A stretch of DNA of 64,000 nt, taken from assembly GCF_024349785.1 (NCBI RefSeq), contig NZ_AP018817.1:1085501-1149500 (forward strand), written 5' to 3'. This DNA comes from Sphingomonas bisphenolicum. Its GTDB lineage: Bacteria; Pseudomonadota; Alphaproteobacteria; Sphingomonadales; Sphingomonadaceae. Each line of letters begins with the position of its first letter. Within the stretch, counting starts at the first letter, position 1. Positions 55,196-64,000 of this stretch are shown piece after piece. The translations under genes were made by a program, and so were the position numbers. Below the pieces are notes generated by a model that saw nothing but the letters and a program-made list of their open reading frames with translations, did no database searches and was not told the origin of the DNA.

Positions 55196-55450
55196 TTTCT
55201 CCACGAAATCTGTTTTCGTCGCTCTCGAAAAGGGCGGCTGTACGTGTCGATTCACGCCTCTTTCTCTTGACGGCCAATATGGGATCGCGGGGCGGCGTGC
55301 GATATGTCGATCCGGTTCGTGTCATCGATAGTGACGACGCGCTGGCGCGCAACGCGCGCCTTGCCGCCACTGCCGGTCTGGAGGGCGCGAAATCCGGGCC
55401 CTGGAGCAGAACCCTGCCCAAAGGACGGCCTTCGGTCCGCCCCGCAGCGA

Positions 55451-56053
55451 TCAATGATTGCTGACGAGCAGAACCCTCAATTCCTCCCACAGCGGACTGT
55501 TGAATTGCAGAACATATGTCCCCGCGACATTATAGGGCGCCTCTGTGAGGTCCAGGCAGCGAAAGCCCCCTGCCTCGATGTCGATATTTTGGGGCGTATC
55601 CAGCTTCCGATAGGAATTTGTCAGCAGACAATATTTGAATTTGGGGAAAAGCTTTGCGGCAAATCCCATGATGACGTCATCGGGCAGATGCTGAAGCACG
55701 TCTTTCATGATCAGCAAATCGCCGCCTCTGACATCCATGACATCGTCCGGCATGACGTCGAAATTCGCGTCATCCGATGAGTGAAGCGCGATATTTTGAG
55801 CGACTATGGTGGGAACGACATCATATCCCTGATAGGATACGCCGTCGTAATTGATGAACTTCGAAAACTGCCAGTCGCCGCAGCCGACGTCTGTCACCGA
55901 ACGAATATTGTTCAGGGCGATGAATTGCTCAAGAAACATACGGTATGCCATGGTGTGATATGGGCTTGATCCGCTGCCCGAATGGCCACCCCAATCCGAA
56001 ACATCCTTGTCGTATTTGTGTGAAAACACAGACGCTAACGGTAGGGACTGCAT
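55451..56053 (-). CDS. class I SAM-dependent methyltransferase
   Basis: A 200-residue protein with a Rossmann-type methyltransferase core: RSVTDVGCGDWQFSKFIN (SAM loop GCGDW), YQGYDVVPTIVAQNI and DLLIMKDVLQHLPDDV. The substrate is unknown. The ATG at 56053 has GGAGAG about seven bases upstream; longer in-frame starts have none. The gene is visibly AT-richer than its neighbours and sits 256 nt past tRNA-Ser, so acquisition is possible. Confidence 0.8.
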   Translation of the reverse strand: MQSLPLASVFSHKYDKDVSDWGGHSGSGSSPYHTMAYRMFLEQFIALNNIRSVTDVGCGDWQFSKFINYDGVSYQGYDVVPTIVAQNIALHSSDDANFDVMPDDVMDVRGGDLLIMKDVLQHLPDDVIMGFAAKLFPKFKYCLLTNSYRKLDTPQNIDIEAGGFRCLDLTEAPYNVAGTYVLQFNSPLWEELRVLLVSNH

Positions 56054-56441
56054 GTTATCTCTCCACTTCACGCTATGAGGAGATGGGATAGCCGCGCTAC
56101 ATGACATGTCAACCGATGTGCTGCCGTCATGATGTCCTTCCATTGCCGGATTATGGGGCGTCGCTGCGTCGGTGTCGGAAAGCCGCTGTCTGCCGTAGTC
56201 CGACCGGCGCATTTTGGGACGGAGTTCGCGCAAGATCGACCGATTGTCGCCGGGAGGCGGCGATGCCGTGGCCCCGTCCCAGGGCAATCTTTCCGGCAGC
56301 GGCCGATACCGGACCTTGGAAACGGTAAGTTTCGATTGAGAACCGGAACAGAAACATTTGTCAGAATTTTAGCCCCTGCGCGGCGGGGACCTGCCCGTTC
56401 GGTGGCGGGCGCCATCGACCATCGAGACGAGGAATTTCCAA
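56054..56441. other. 388-bp intergenic stretch
   Basis: Lies between the divergent methyltransferase and PQQ-dehydrogenase genes and must hold both promoters. Short open frames cross it on both strands but none has a ribosome binding site or recognisable protein. No clear promoter or repeat was identified. Confidence 0.5.
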
Positions 56442-58862
56442 TTGCCCGAACGTCGTAGCTGGCCAGCCATCATCCTGGGTTTCGTCATCGCCGCCATAGG
56501 CGTGGTTTTGACAGGCGGGGGCATATGGCTCGCTACATTAGGCGGCTCGCTTTATTATGGGCTGGCCGGGGTAGCGATGCTCTTCGCCGGCGTGATGCTG
56601 ATGCGCAGTCGGATGCTGGGCGCCTACGCCTATATCGCCGTCGTGGCGGCCACCGTGCTCTGGGCCTTTTTCGATGCCAGCAGCAATCTCGTCTGGGCGC
56701 TGGTGCCGCGCATCATCGCGCCGGTCGTGCTGCTGGTCGCGACCTTCCTGGTCATGCCGACGCTGACGCGGGCGGCCAATCGCTGGAAGCTGGCGGGCGC
56801 GGGCGTCGGCGTTGCGGTGGTGGCGACGGCGCTGTTGTTTACCTTCCTGGGTACGCGCGACGTTTCGGTCGCGGCGCTGCCTGCGCCAAATTCGATAGGG
56901 ATGATGGACCCGTCGGGCATGGCGACGGGCGCGGACTGGCCCGCTTATGGCGGTACCGGCGCGGCGCGGCGCTATTCGCCGCTGACCCAGATCAATGCCG
57001 GCAATGTCGCGCAGCTCAAGCAGGTCTGGCTGGCGCATACCGGCGACATGCCGAGCGACGCGGCCGCCGCCGCCCAATATGGCGCCGAAACGACGCCGCT
57101 GAAGGTCGGCAATGCGCTCTACCTCTGCTCCGCCAAGAATATCATGATCTCGCTCGACGCGGCCACGGGCAAGGAGCGCTGGCGCTTTGACCCCAAGGTG
57201 CCGAACGCCTGGATTCCCTACACGGCCGCCTGCCGCGGGGTGAGCTATTATGCCGTCCCGAACGCCGCGCCCGGATCGCTCTGCGCCAGGCGGCTGATCG
57301 AAGGGACGCTGGACGCCCGCCTGATCGCGGTCGATGCCGAAACCGGGCGTCCCTGCCCCGATTTCGGAACCAACGGCCAGGTCGATGCCAAGATCGGCAT
57401 GGGCAAGGTCTTCCCCGGCCTCGTCTCGATCAACTCGCCGCCGGTCATCATTCGCGGTATCGCGGTGACCGGGCACCAGACGCTGGACGGGCAGCAGCGC
57501 TGGGAGCCGTCGGGCGTGATCCAGGGTTTCGACGCGGTCACCGGCAAGCTGCGCTTCGCCTGGGACATGAAGCATCCCGAATGGAATAGCTATCCGCCCG
57601 AAGGCCAGCAATGGTCGCGCGGCACGCCCAATATGTGGACGATCGCCAGCGGCGACGAGGCGTTGGGGCTGGTCTATCTGCCGATGGGCAACAGCACGGT
57701 CGATTATTGGAGCACGATGCGTTCGCCGGTGGAAAACAGCTTTGCTACCTCGATCGTCGCGCTGGACGTGACGACGGGCAAGCCGCGCTGGACGTTCCAG
57801 GCGGTCAAGAACGACGTATGGGACTATGATTTCGGCAGCCAGCCCACGCTGATCGATTATAAGGGCAAGGCCGCCCTGCTGGTGTCGTCCAAGCAGGGCG
57901 ACATCTATGTGCTGGACCGGGCGACCGGCCGGCCGCTGACGCCGATCGGCACGATCAGGGCGCCGGGCGGCGGCGTCGAACCCGGCCAGCGCGCGCCGAC
58001 GCAGATCGTCTCGCTGTGGCAGACGCTGCGCAAGGCGCCGCTGACGGAGTCCGACATGTGGGGCATGTCGCCGATCGACCAGATGATCTGCCGCATCAAT
58101 TTCCGCCGGGCGAGCTACAAGGGCTTCTTCACGCCCCCTGAAACGACCCGCCATTCGATCGAATATCCCGGCTATAATGGCGGGACGGACTGGGGCAGCG
58201 TCGCCGTCGACCCTGCGCGCGGCGTGATCGTCGCCAACTATAACGACATGCCCAATTATGTCCGCCTCGTGCCCCGCGCCGAGGCCGACAAAAAGGGCTG
58301 GTTCACCCGCGAGCAGAAGGCCGACATGGCCAGGCAGGACAAGGGCGGCAACGCCAGCCGGGGCGGCAAGCCCCATGCCGAGGGCGCCGGCGATCCGCAG
58401 GCGGAAACCCCCTATGCGATCGATGTGAATGCAGGATGGCAGATGCCCTTCACCGGGATGCTGTGCAAACAGCCCCCCTATGGCGGCATCCGGGCGATCG
58501 ACATCGCCACCGGCAAGACGATCTGGGACCGCCCGTTCGGATCGGCGCGCAAGAATGGCCCGTTCGGCATCCCCAGCTATCTGCCCTTCACCATCGGCAC
58601 GCCCAATAATGGCGGCTCGGTGGTGACGGCGGGCGGCCTGATCTTCATCGCGGCGGCCACCGACGACCTGTTCAAGGCGATCGACCTCAGGACCGGCAAG
58701 ATCATGTGGCAGACGGCGCTGCCCGCTGGCGGACAGGCGACGCCGATGGTCTATGAACAGAATGGCCGCCAATATGTGGTGCTGATGACCGGCGGCCATC
58801 ACTTCATGAAGACCCCGATCGGGGATCAGGTGATCGCCTGGGCCCTGCCGACCAAAGGATGA
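56442..58862 (+). CDS. membrane-bound PQQ-dependent dehydrogenase (glucose/quinate/shikimate family)
   Basis: Quinoprotein dehydrogenase of 806 residues, the length of membrane glucose dehydrogenase (Gcd) and quinate dehydrogenase (QuiA). About five N-terminal membrane helices (residues 8-130) anchor a periplasmic eight-blade propeller with DWPAYGGTGAARRYSPLTQI, WRFDPKVPNAW, GHQTLDGQQRWEPSG and DFGSQPTLIDYKGK, passing electrons to ubiquinone. Substrate is undecided. The start is the TTG at 56442, preceded by GAGGA. No PQQ biosynthesis genes are in the window. Confidence 0.9.
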   Translation: MPERRSWPAIILGFVIAAIGVVLTGGGIWLATLGGSLYYGLAGVAMLFAGVMLMRSRMLGAYAYIAVVAATVLWAFFDASSNLVWALVPRIIAPVVLLVATFLVMPTLTRAANRWKLAGAGVGVAVVATALLFTFLGTRDVSVAALPAPNSIGMMDPSGMATGADWPAYGGTGAARRYSPLTQINAGNVAQLKQVWLAHTGDMPSDAAAAAQYGAETTPLKVGNALYLCSAKNIMISLDAATGKERWRFDPKVPNAWIPYTAACRGVSYYAVPNAAPGSLCARRLIEGTLDARLIAVDAETGRPCPDFGTNGQVDAKIGMGKVFPGLVSINSPPVIIRGIAVTGHQTLDGQQRWEPSGVIQGFDAVTGKLRFAWDMKHPEWNSYPPEGQQWSRGTPNMWTIASGDEALGLVYLPMGNSTVDYWSTMRSPVENSFATSIVALDVTTGKPRWTFQAVKNDVWDYDFGSQPTLIDYKGKAALLVSSKQGDIYVLDRATGRPLTPIGTIRAPGGGVEPGQRAPTQIVSLWQTLRKAPLTESDMWGMSPIDQMICRINFRRASYKGFFTPPETTRHSIEYPGYNGGTDWGSVAVDPARGVIVANYNDMPNYVRLVPRAEADKKGWFTREQKADMARQDKGGNASRGGKPHAEGAGDPQAETPYAIDVNAGWQMPFTGMLCKQPPYGGIRAIDIATGKTIWDRPFGSARKNGPFGIPSYLPFTIGTPNNGGSVVTAGGLIFIAAATDDLFKAIDLRTGKIMWQTALPAGGQATPMVYEQNGRQYVVLMTGGHHFMKTPIGDQVIAWALPTKG

Positions 58863-58903
58863 TGCGTGACGTCCCATACAGGCCAGCCAGCGGCGCCGTT
58901 TGA

Positions 58904-59848
58904 ATGAGCGATCCGGGGTGGACCGCCCATATCCGGGCCAACATCGTCCTCTACGGCGCGCTGGCGGCCAATATGGGGATCGCGGTCGCCAAGTTCGTGG
59001 CGGCTGCGATCACTGGATCGTCGTCGATGCTGACCGAAGGCTTTCATTCGCTGGTGGACAGCGGCAACCAGTTGCTGCTGCTTTACGGCCAGAAGCGCGC
59101 ACGCCGCCCCGCCGATCGCGCCCATCCCTTCGGCTATGGCCGCGAACTGTATTTCTGGGCGTTCGTCGTCGCGATCCTGATTTTCGCCGTGGGCGCGGGT
59201 GTATCGATCTACGAGGGCTGGGCGCATATCCAGGCGCCCGAGCCGCTGCGCGACCCCGCGATCAACTATATCGTCCTGGGCATCGCCTTTGCGATGGAGG
59301 GCGCGTCCTGGCTGATCGCGATGCGCGACTTCGATCGCAAACGCGGTGCGGCGAGCTGGTGGCAGTCGGTGCGGCGATCGAAAGATCCCGCGGGCTTCAT
59401 CGTCCTGTTCGAGGACAGCGCGGCCCTGATCGGCCTCCTCATCGCGGGCGCCGGCATCTGGGCGAGCCATCATTATGGCGATGCCCGGATCGATGGGATC
59501 GCATCGATCATCATCGGCCTGGTGCTGGCCTTCGTCGCCATCATGCTCGCGCGCGAAGCCAAGGGCCTGCTGATCGGGGAAAGCGCCGACCCGGCTTTGA
59601 TCGAACAGGTGTGGCGTGCGGTCGAGCGTCGGCCGGAGATCGTGGCGGTCAATCATGTCAGGACCATCCACACCGCGCCCGATGCGGTCTTCGTCGCGAT
59701 CAGTGCGGATTTCGAGGATGCGCTGACCATGGGCGAGGGCGAAACCCTGATCGAAGCGATCGAAGCCGAACTCAAGCGCGCCATGCCGGAGCTGACGTCC
59801 ATTTATATCCGGCCGGAAAAGCGGGAAAATGCCGTTCATGTACTTTAG
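58904..59848 (+). CDS. cation diffusion facilitator family transporter
   Basis: Metal-proton antiporter of 314 residues, with six membrane segments and a C-terminal cytosolic ferredoxin-like domain. Typical sequences: SSSMLTEGFHSLVDSGNQLL with the metal-binding Ser/Asp positions, RAHPFGYGRELYFWAFVVAI, and VLFEDSAALIGLLIAGAGIW with Asp. The C-terminal domain includes VVAVNHVRTIHTAPDAVF-like sequence. Zinc, iron or manganese are all possible substrates. It is 41 nt after the PQQ dehydrogenase. Confidence 0.92.
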   Translation: MSDPGWTAHIRANIVLYGALAANMGIAVAKFVAAAITGSSSMLTEGFHSLVDSGNQLLLLYGQKRARRPADRAHPFGYGRELYFWAFVVAILIFAVGAGVSIYEGWAHIQAPEPLRDPAINYIVLGIAFAMEGASWLIAMRDFDRKRGAASWWQSVRRSKDPAGFIVLFEDSAALIGLLIAGAGIWASHHYGDARIDGIASIIIGLVLAFVAIMLAREAKGLLIGESADPALIEQVWRAVERRPEIVAVNHVRTIHTAPDAVFVAISADFEDALTMGEGETLIEAIEAELKRAMPELTSIYIRPEKRENAVHVL

Positions 59849-59914
59849 GACATTTGCAGGCCGTCACAACGGAATGTCGACCGGCCCCGGATAACCAGGA
59901 ACACCCCAATTTCC

Positions 59915-60376
59915 TTATACTGGCAAGGCGGTCGTATATTTGGTGAGCGACAGCGCGAAATGCGACGACGCGCCGCCGACGGCGGGATGTTCCAGCAGGA
60001 CGCGCATCAGGAAGCGCTCATAATCCTCGACGTCCGCCGCGACCACGCGCAGCAGATAATCCCAGTCCCCCGACATGGAATAGCATTCGATGATCTCCCG
60101 CCGCTCGCGCACGAACGCCTCGAACGGCGCCCGCACCTCGCGCGCATGGCTGCGCACGCGGATGTTGCAGAAGACATTGACCTTCCGGTCGATCGCCACG
60201 GCATTCAGCAATCGGACCGCCGGGCCTAGCACCCCCGCCGCCTCCAGTGCCTTGACCCGCCGCCAGCAGGACGCGGCGGAACTGCCGACCCGATCGGCCA
60301 GTTCCGCATTGCTGAGCGTGGCGTCCGATTGCAGCTGGTCGAGAATGCGCCGATCGACGGCGTCCAGATCGATCAT
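59915..60376 (-). CDS. Lrp/AsnC family regulator of aromatic amino-acid catabolism
   Basis: Winged-helix regulator of 153 residues: LDAVDRRILDQLQSDATLSN and GSSAASCWRRVKALEAAGVL form the helix-turn-helix, then a RAM effector domain (VNVFCNIRVRSHAREV, YSMSGDWDYLLRVVAADVED). It is divergent from phhA across a 101-nt region with several TTCAA/TTGAA half-sites, so it probably controls the phenylalanine/tyrosine operon in response to the amino acid. That role is inferred from position. Confidence 0.9.
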   Translation of the reverse strand: MIDLDAVDRRILDQLQSDATLSNAELADRVGSSAASCWRRVKALEAAGVLGPAVRLLNAVAIDRKVNVFCNIRVRSHAREVRAPFEAFVRERREIIECYSMSGDWDYLLRVVAADVEDYERFLMRVLLEHPAVGGASSHFALSLTKYTTALPV

Positions 60377-60477
60377 GTTTCATATTTCCTAATATTGTGA
60401 AACCTGTGGTTCAATTTATGGCGATAACCCGCATATATTGAAACAGGATTTCGGCTTTTCCATGCGATAAGGTCGGC
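60377..60477. promoter_or_regulatory. divergent control region between the Lrp regulator and phhA
   Basis: An AT-rich 101-nt stretch with two dyads: GTTTCA (60377-60382) with TGAAAC (60398-60403), and TTCAAT (60410-60415) with ATTGAA (60438-60443). Such repeated half-sites are typical of Lrp/AsnC operators. No clear -10/-35 was fixed. Confidence 0.5.
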
Positions 60478-61377
60478 ATGGGACAGGATATGCACGAACG
60501 ACCGAAGGGCGCTGCCGAGGACTGGACCATTGCCCAGGACTGGGGCCGTTATACCGCGGCGGAACATGCGATGTGGGACCGCCTGTTCGAACGGCAGGGG
60601 AAGATGCTGCCCGGCCGCGTCGTGCCGGAATTTATGGCGGGCCTCGACATATTGCGCATGGACAAGCCGGGCATTCCCAATTTCGATGCGCTGTCGGAAC
60701 GGTTGATGAAGGCGACAGGGTGGCAAGTCGTCGCGGTGCCCGGGCTGGTCCCCGACGCCGTATTTTTCGACCATCTCGCCAACCGTCGCTTCGTCGCGGG
60801 GCGCTTCATCCGGACCCCCGACCAGATCGATTATCTGGAGGAGCCGGACATCTTCCATGACGTGTTCGGCCATGTGCCGCTGCTCGCGAACCCGGTATTC
60901 GCCGATTACATGCAGGCCTATGGGCAGGGCGGGCTGCGCGCCGACGGCCTGGGCGCGATCGAGCGGCTGGCGCGGCTTTACTGGTATACGGTCGAATTCG
61001 GCCTGATCCGCCAGGACGACGGGCTCAAGGTCTATGGTGCCGGCATCGTCTCCTCCTATGGCGAATCCCTGTTCGCACTGGACGATCCGTCGCCCCATCG
61101 GCTCGGGTTCGATCTGAGGCGGCTGATGCGGACCAACTACAAAATCGACGATTATCAGCAGAGCTATTTCGTGATCGACAGTTTCGAAGACCTTCTGCGC
61201 CAGACGGCCCAGACGGATCTCGCGCCGCTTTATGCGGAACTGGACGGTCAGCCCGACCTTGCCACCGACGCGCTGTTGCCGGGCGACCGGGTCTTCACCC
61301 GCGGAACGCAGGCCTATGCCCACAGCCGGCGGCGGCCGGTGCATGAGAGCGCTGAAGACGCCGGCCCTGTTTCATGA
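60478..61377 (+). CDS. phhA: phenylalanine 4-monooxygenase
   Basis: Pterin-dependent, non-haem iron hydroxylase that makes tyrosine from phenylalanine. The 299-residue protein is the short bacterial form without a regulatory domain. Iron ligands are in IFHDVFGHVPLL (two His) and the Glu in YWYTVEFGLI; PDQIDYLEEPDIFHD and GLKVYGAGIVSSYGE are conserved. An in-frame ATG at 60490 is an alternative start. It heads the phhA-hppD-hmgA-fahA operon. Confidence 0.96.
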   Translation: MGQDMHERPKGAAEDWTIAQDWGRYTAAEHAMWDRLFERQGKMLPGRVVPEFMAGLDILRMDKPGIPNFDALSERLMKATGWQVVAVPGLVPDAVFFDHLANRRFVAGRFIRTPDQIDYLEEPDIFHDVFGHVPLLANPVFADYMQAYGQGGLRADGLGAIERLARLYWYTVEFGLIRQDDGLKVYGAGIVSSYGESLFALDDPSPHRLGFDLRRLMRTNYKIDDYQQSYFVIDSFEDLLRQTAQTDLAPLYAELDGQPDLATDALLPGDRVFTRGTQAYAHSRRRPVHESAEDAGPVS

Positions 61378-61403
61378 CTGACATAAAGAGAGAGGATTTG
61401 CCC

Positions 61404-62468
61404 ATGGCCACTCACGCCAGCCCTGCAGCGGAGCCTACGACCGACAATCCGCTCGGCCTCAACGGTTTCGAATTCGTCGAGTTCACCTCGCCCGATCCGG
61501 ACGGCATGGCCGCGCAGTTCGAGCAGCTTGGCTTTACCGCGACGCATCGCCATCCGGTGAAGAACATCACCCGTTACAAGCAGGGTCGCATCAACCTGAT
61601 GCTCAACCGCGACGATGCCGGTCGCGTCGCGGCGTTTCGGGGCGAGCATGGCGCATCCGCCAGCGCCATGGCGTTCCGCGTCAACGACCCGCAGGCGGCG
61701 ATGCGCTGGGCGCTGGACCATGGCGCCAGGCGCACCGACGAGGATGACACCGTGATCCAGGGCATCGGCGGCTCCTACCTCTATTTCGTGGCGGACGATG
61801 CCGATCTCTATGCCGACTGGGCGGCGTTCCCCGGCTGGCGCGAAGCGGAAGCGCGAAACAATGTCGGCCTCGACCTGCTCGACCATCTGACCCACAATGT
61901 CCGGCGCGGCCAGATGCGGGTGTGGAGCGAATTCTACCGCACGCTGTTCAATTTCGAAGAGCAGAAATATTTCGATATCAAGGGACAGGCCACCGGCCTG
62001 TTCAGCCAGGCGATGATCGCGCCGGACAAGGCGATCCGTATTCCGCTGAACGAAAGCCAGGACGACAGGAGCCAGATCGAGGAGTTCATCCGCCAATATA
62101 ATGGCGAGGGTATCCAGCATCTCGCGCTCACCACCGCCGATATCTACGACACGGTCGAGCGGCTGCGCGGGCGCGGCGTAACGTTGCAGGACACGATCGA
62201 AACCTATTATGAGCTGGTCGACAAACGGGTGCCCGGCCATGGCGAGGATCTGGAGCGGCTGCGCGCGAACCGTATCCTGATCGACGGCGATGTGGAGAGC
62301 GAGGGCATATTGCTGCAGATCTTCACCGAGAATATGTTCGGCCCGATCTTCTTCGAGATCATCCAGCGCAAGGGCAATGAGGGTTTCGGCAACGGCAATT
62401 TCCAGGCGCTGTTCGAAAGCATCGAGCTGGACCAGATCCGGCGCGGCGTCATCACGGTGGACGAATGA
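61404..62468 (+). CDS. hppD: 4-hydroxyphenylpyruvate dioxygenase
   Basis: Fe(II) dioxygenase converting 4-hydroxyphenylpyruvate to homogentisate. The 354-residue vicinal-oxygen-chelate protein has metal ligands in [19 protein letters not shown] and [14 protein letters not shown] (two His and one Glu). GAGAGGA lies nine bases before the ATG at 61404, which is preferred; the earlier ATG at 61374 overlaps the phhA stop as ATGA and would add ten residues. The stop overlaps the hmgA start as ATGA. Confidence 0.96.
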   Translation: MATHASPAAEPTTDNPLGLNGFEFVEFTSPDPDGMAAQFEQLGFTATHRHPVKNITRYKQGRINLMLNRDDAGRVAAFRGEHGASASAMAFRVNDPQAAMRWALDHGARRTDEDDTVIQGIGGSYLYFVADDADLYADWAAFPGWREAEARNNVGLDLLDHLTHNVRRGQMRVWSEFYRTLFNFEEQKYFDIKGQATGLFSQAMIAPDKAIRIPLNESQDDRSQIEEFIRQYNGEGIQHLALTTADIYDTVERLRGRGVTLQDTIETYYELVDKRVPGHGEDLERLRANRILIDGDVESEGILLQIFTENMFGPIFFEIIQRKGNEGFGNGNFQALFESIELDQIRRGVITVDE

Positions 62469-63772
62469 CGGACCTGTTCCTGACCGGCTTTGGCAACCAT
62501 CATGCGACCGAGGCGATTGCCGGCGCGCTGCCGGTCGGACGCAACTCGCCGCAGCGCGTGCCCTTTGGCCTTTACGCCGAGCAGTTTTCGGCGACCGCCT
62601 TCACCGCGCCGCGGCACGAAAACCGGCGTAGCTGGCTCTACCGTATGCGGCCGAGCGCCGGTCACGGCCCGTTCCTGGCCTATGATCGCGACAGCCTGCT
62701 GCGATCCGGTCCCTTTGCCGAAAGGCCCGCCTCGCCCAATCGCCTGCGCTGGAACCCGCTGGACATGCCGGTGGAACCCACGGATTTTGTCGATGGCCTG
62801 GTCACTTATGCCGGCAATGGAGATGTCGCGGCGGGGGTGGGTTGCGGCATCCATCTCTATGCCGCGAACCGGTCGATGGTCGATCGCGCCTTTTTTTGCG
62901 CCGATGGCGAACTGCTGATCGTGCCGCAGGTCGGTGCGTTGCGGATCGTGACGGAGATGGGCGTCCTGACCGTTGCGCCGTTGCAGATCGCGCTGATCCC
63001 GCGCGGCATCCGTTTCCGGGTGGAACTGCCGGGCGGGCCTGCGCGCGGCTATGTCTGCGAAAATTATGGTGCGCTGTTCCGCCTGCCGGACCTTGGCCCG
63101 ATCGGGTCCAACGGCCTGGCCAATCCGCGCGATTTCGAAGCGCCGGTCGCGGCGTTCGAGGATGTCGAGCGGCCGACCCAGATCGTCCAGAAATTCGGCG
63201 GCAGGCTGTGGGCGACGACGATCGACCACAGTCCCTTAGATGTGGTCGCCTGGCACGGCACGGTCGCGCCCTATCGGTACGATCTGACGCGTTTCAACAC
63301 GATCAACACGGTCAGCTACGACCATCCCGATCCGTCCATCTTCACCGTGCTGACATCGCCCAGCGACACGCCCGGCACGGCCAATATCGACTTCGTGATC
63401 TTTCCGCCGCGCTGGATGGTGGCGGAGGACACGTTCCGCCCGCCTTGGTTCCACCGCAACGTCATGAGCGAATATATGGGGCTGATCGAGGGCGAATATG
63501 ACGCCAAGGCTGGCGGCTTCGCACCGGGCGGCGCCAGCCTGCACAATGCCATGTCCGGTCACGGGCCGGACGTGGCGAGCCATGACAAGGCGGTCGCCGC
63601 AGCGCTGGCGCCGCAGCGGATCGAGGGGACGATGGCCTTCATGTTCGAGAGCCGCCACATGATACGGCCGACCGCCTGGGCGATGGACACGCCGCTGCTG
63701 CAATCCGACTATGATGCCTGCTGGGCGGGCTTCCGCAAGGCGCAATTGCCGGTCGCAAAGGGGGATTCGTGA
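62465..63772 (+). CDS. hmgA: homogentisate 1,2-dioxygenase
   Basis: Opens the aromatic ring of homogentisate to maleylacetoacetate. The 435-residue cupin-fold enzyme has [19 protein letters not shown] near the N-terminus, [20 protein letters not shown], and the iron region [20 protein letters not shown] with [15 protein letters not shown]. Its start overlaps the hppD stop by ATGA and its TGA shares an A with the fahA start, showing tight coupling. Confidence 0.96.
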   Translation: MTDLFLTGFGNHHATEAIAGALPVGRNSPQRVPFGLYAEQFSATAFTAPRHENRRSWLYRMRPSAGHGPFLAYDRDSLLRSGPFAERPASPNRLRWNPLDMPVEPTDFVDGLVTYAGNGDVAAGVGCGIHLYAANRSMVDRAFFCADGELLIVPQVGALRIVTEMGVLTVAPLQIALIPRGIRFRVELPGGPARGYVCENYGALFRLPDLGPIGSNGLANPRDFEAPVAAFEDVERPTQIVQKFGGRLWATTIDHSPLDVVAWHGTVAPYRYDLTRFNTINTVSYDHPDPSIFTVLTSPSDTPGTANIDFVIFPPRWMVAEDTFRPPWFHRNVMSEYMGLIEGEYDAKAGGFAPGGASLHNAMSGHGPDVASHDKAVAAALAPQRIEGTMAFMFESRHMIRPTAWAMDTPLLQSDYDACWAGFRKAQLPVAKGDS

Positions 63773-64000
63773 TGGCGGACTGGTGGACGACCGACGCGAC
63801 GCATGACCCGGCGCTGACCAGCTGGGTCGAAAGCGCGCAGGGCCATGCCGATTTCCCGATCCAGAATCTGCCGATCGGGCTGTTCTCCCCATCCGGTCTG
63901 GCGCCGCGCATCGGCGTCGCGATCGGCGACCGCATTCTCGACCTGCGGGCCTGCGCGGATGCGGGGTTGCTGCCCGACGATCTGGCGGCCGCCTGCCGCG
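63772..64000 (+). CDS. fahA: fumarylacetoacetase, 5' part
   Basis: Last step of tyrosine degradation: splits fumarylacetoacetate to fumarate and acetoacetate. Only the first 76 residues are inside the window ([20 protein letters not shown], then [18 protein letters not shown] and [14 protein letters not shown]). The [10 protein letters not shown] stretch is the N-terminal domain signature of FAH. The gene begins at the last base of the hmgA stop and continues beyond the window end. Confidence 0.92.
   Translation, partial: MADWWTTDATHDPALTSWVESAQGHADFPIQNLPIGLFSPSGLAPRIGVAIGDRILDLRACADAGLLPDDLAAACR

Overview
The window is 64 kb of GC-rich chromosome from an alphaproteobacterium, most likely a member of the Sphingomonadaceae (Sphingobium or Sphingomonas type). 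The basis is the gene content: a zinc-LID adenylate kinase after secY, a mitochondrial-type ATP12 chaperone, a CrtZ carotenoid hydroxylase, HspQ, a TorF-type porin, a large TonB-dependent receptor and a PEP-CTERM protein. Genus is inference. The DNA reads as ordinary core chromosome: no insertion sequence, prophage, plasmid function or CRISPR array was recognised.

Layout. 1-7.4 kb: end of the ribosomal spc operon (rplO-secY-adk), a START-like protein, an acyltransferase, a CsgG-like protein and lepA. 7.4-13.1 kb: hypotheticals, a GAF-GGDEF diguanylate cyclase, a degenerate nuclease-like membrane protein, a PH-like protein, a degenerate HNH protein and a GDYXXLXY/DUF2157 pair. 13.4-19.9 kb: an Lrp regulator divergent from an EamA exporter, then six genes (crcB, RluA-type synthase, PaiB-like, HAD, small membrane protein, ATP12) joined by ATGA overlaps, then a TPR-like exported protein. 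20.0-22.5 kb: two L,D-transpeptidases and a lipoprotein. 22.6-28.0 kb: a deacetylase-family protein and a histidine cluster (hisB-YciI-hisH-hisA-hisF...hisE) with a small PEP-CTERM gene and its own sigma-54-like promoter lodged between hisF and hisE. 28.1-33.7 kb: sspB, fumC with a leader hairpin over its Shine-Dalgarno site, gmk, a MidA-type methyltransferase and lgt. 33.7-41.6 kb: a gene-poor stretch with an AT-richer orphan gene resembling an Imm10 immunity protein, crtZ, a porin, the sseA-metC-mscS operon, a Pro/Ala-rich membrane protein and queF. 41.8-45.8 kb: an M1 aminopeptidase and an acetyl-CoA hydrolase/transferase.

45.9-51.6 kb is a coherent phosphate-scavenging locus: TonB-dependent receptor, metallophosphoesterase and beta-propeller phytase in one direction, with a Pho-box-like site before the receptor and a terminator-like hairpin after it. 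51.7-56 kb holds an OPT transporter, a GDSL hydrolase, hspQ, tRNA-Ser(CGA) and an AT-richer methyltransferase. 56.4-64 kb carries a membrane PQQ dehydrogenase, a cation diffusion facilitator and the phenylalanine/tyrosine catabolic operon phhA-hppD-hmgA-fahA, with a divergent Lrp-type regulator; fahA runs off the window end.

The most interesting points are the sigma-54-like promoter of the PEP-CTERM gene inside the his cluster, the Pho-box/phytate locus, the fumC leader hairpin, the orphan Imm10-like gene, and four convergent gene pairs that share their stop codons in a single TTAA/TTAG. All function calls rest on reading translated sequence and motifs; no database search was possible.
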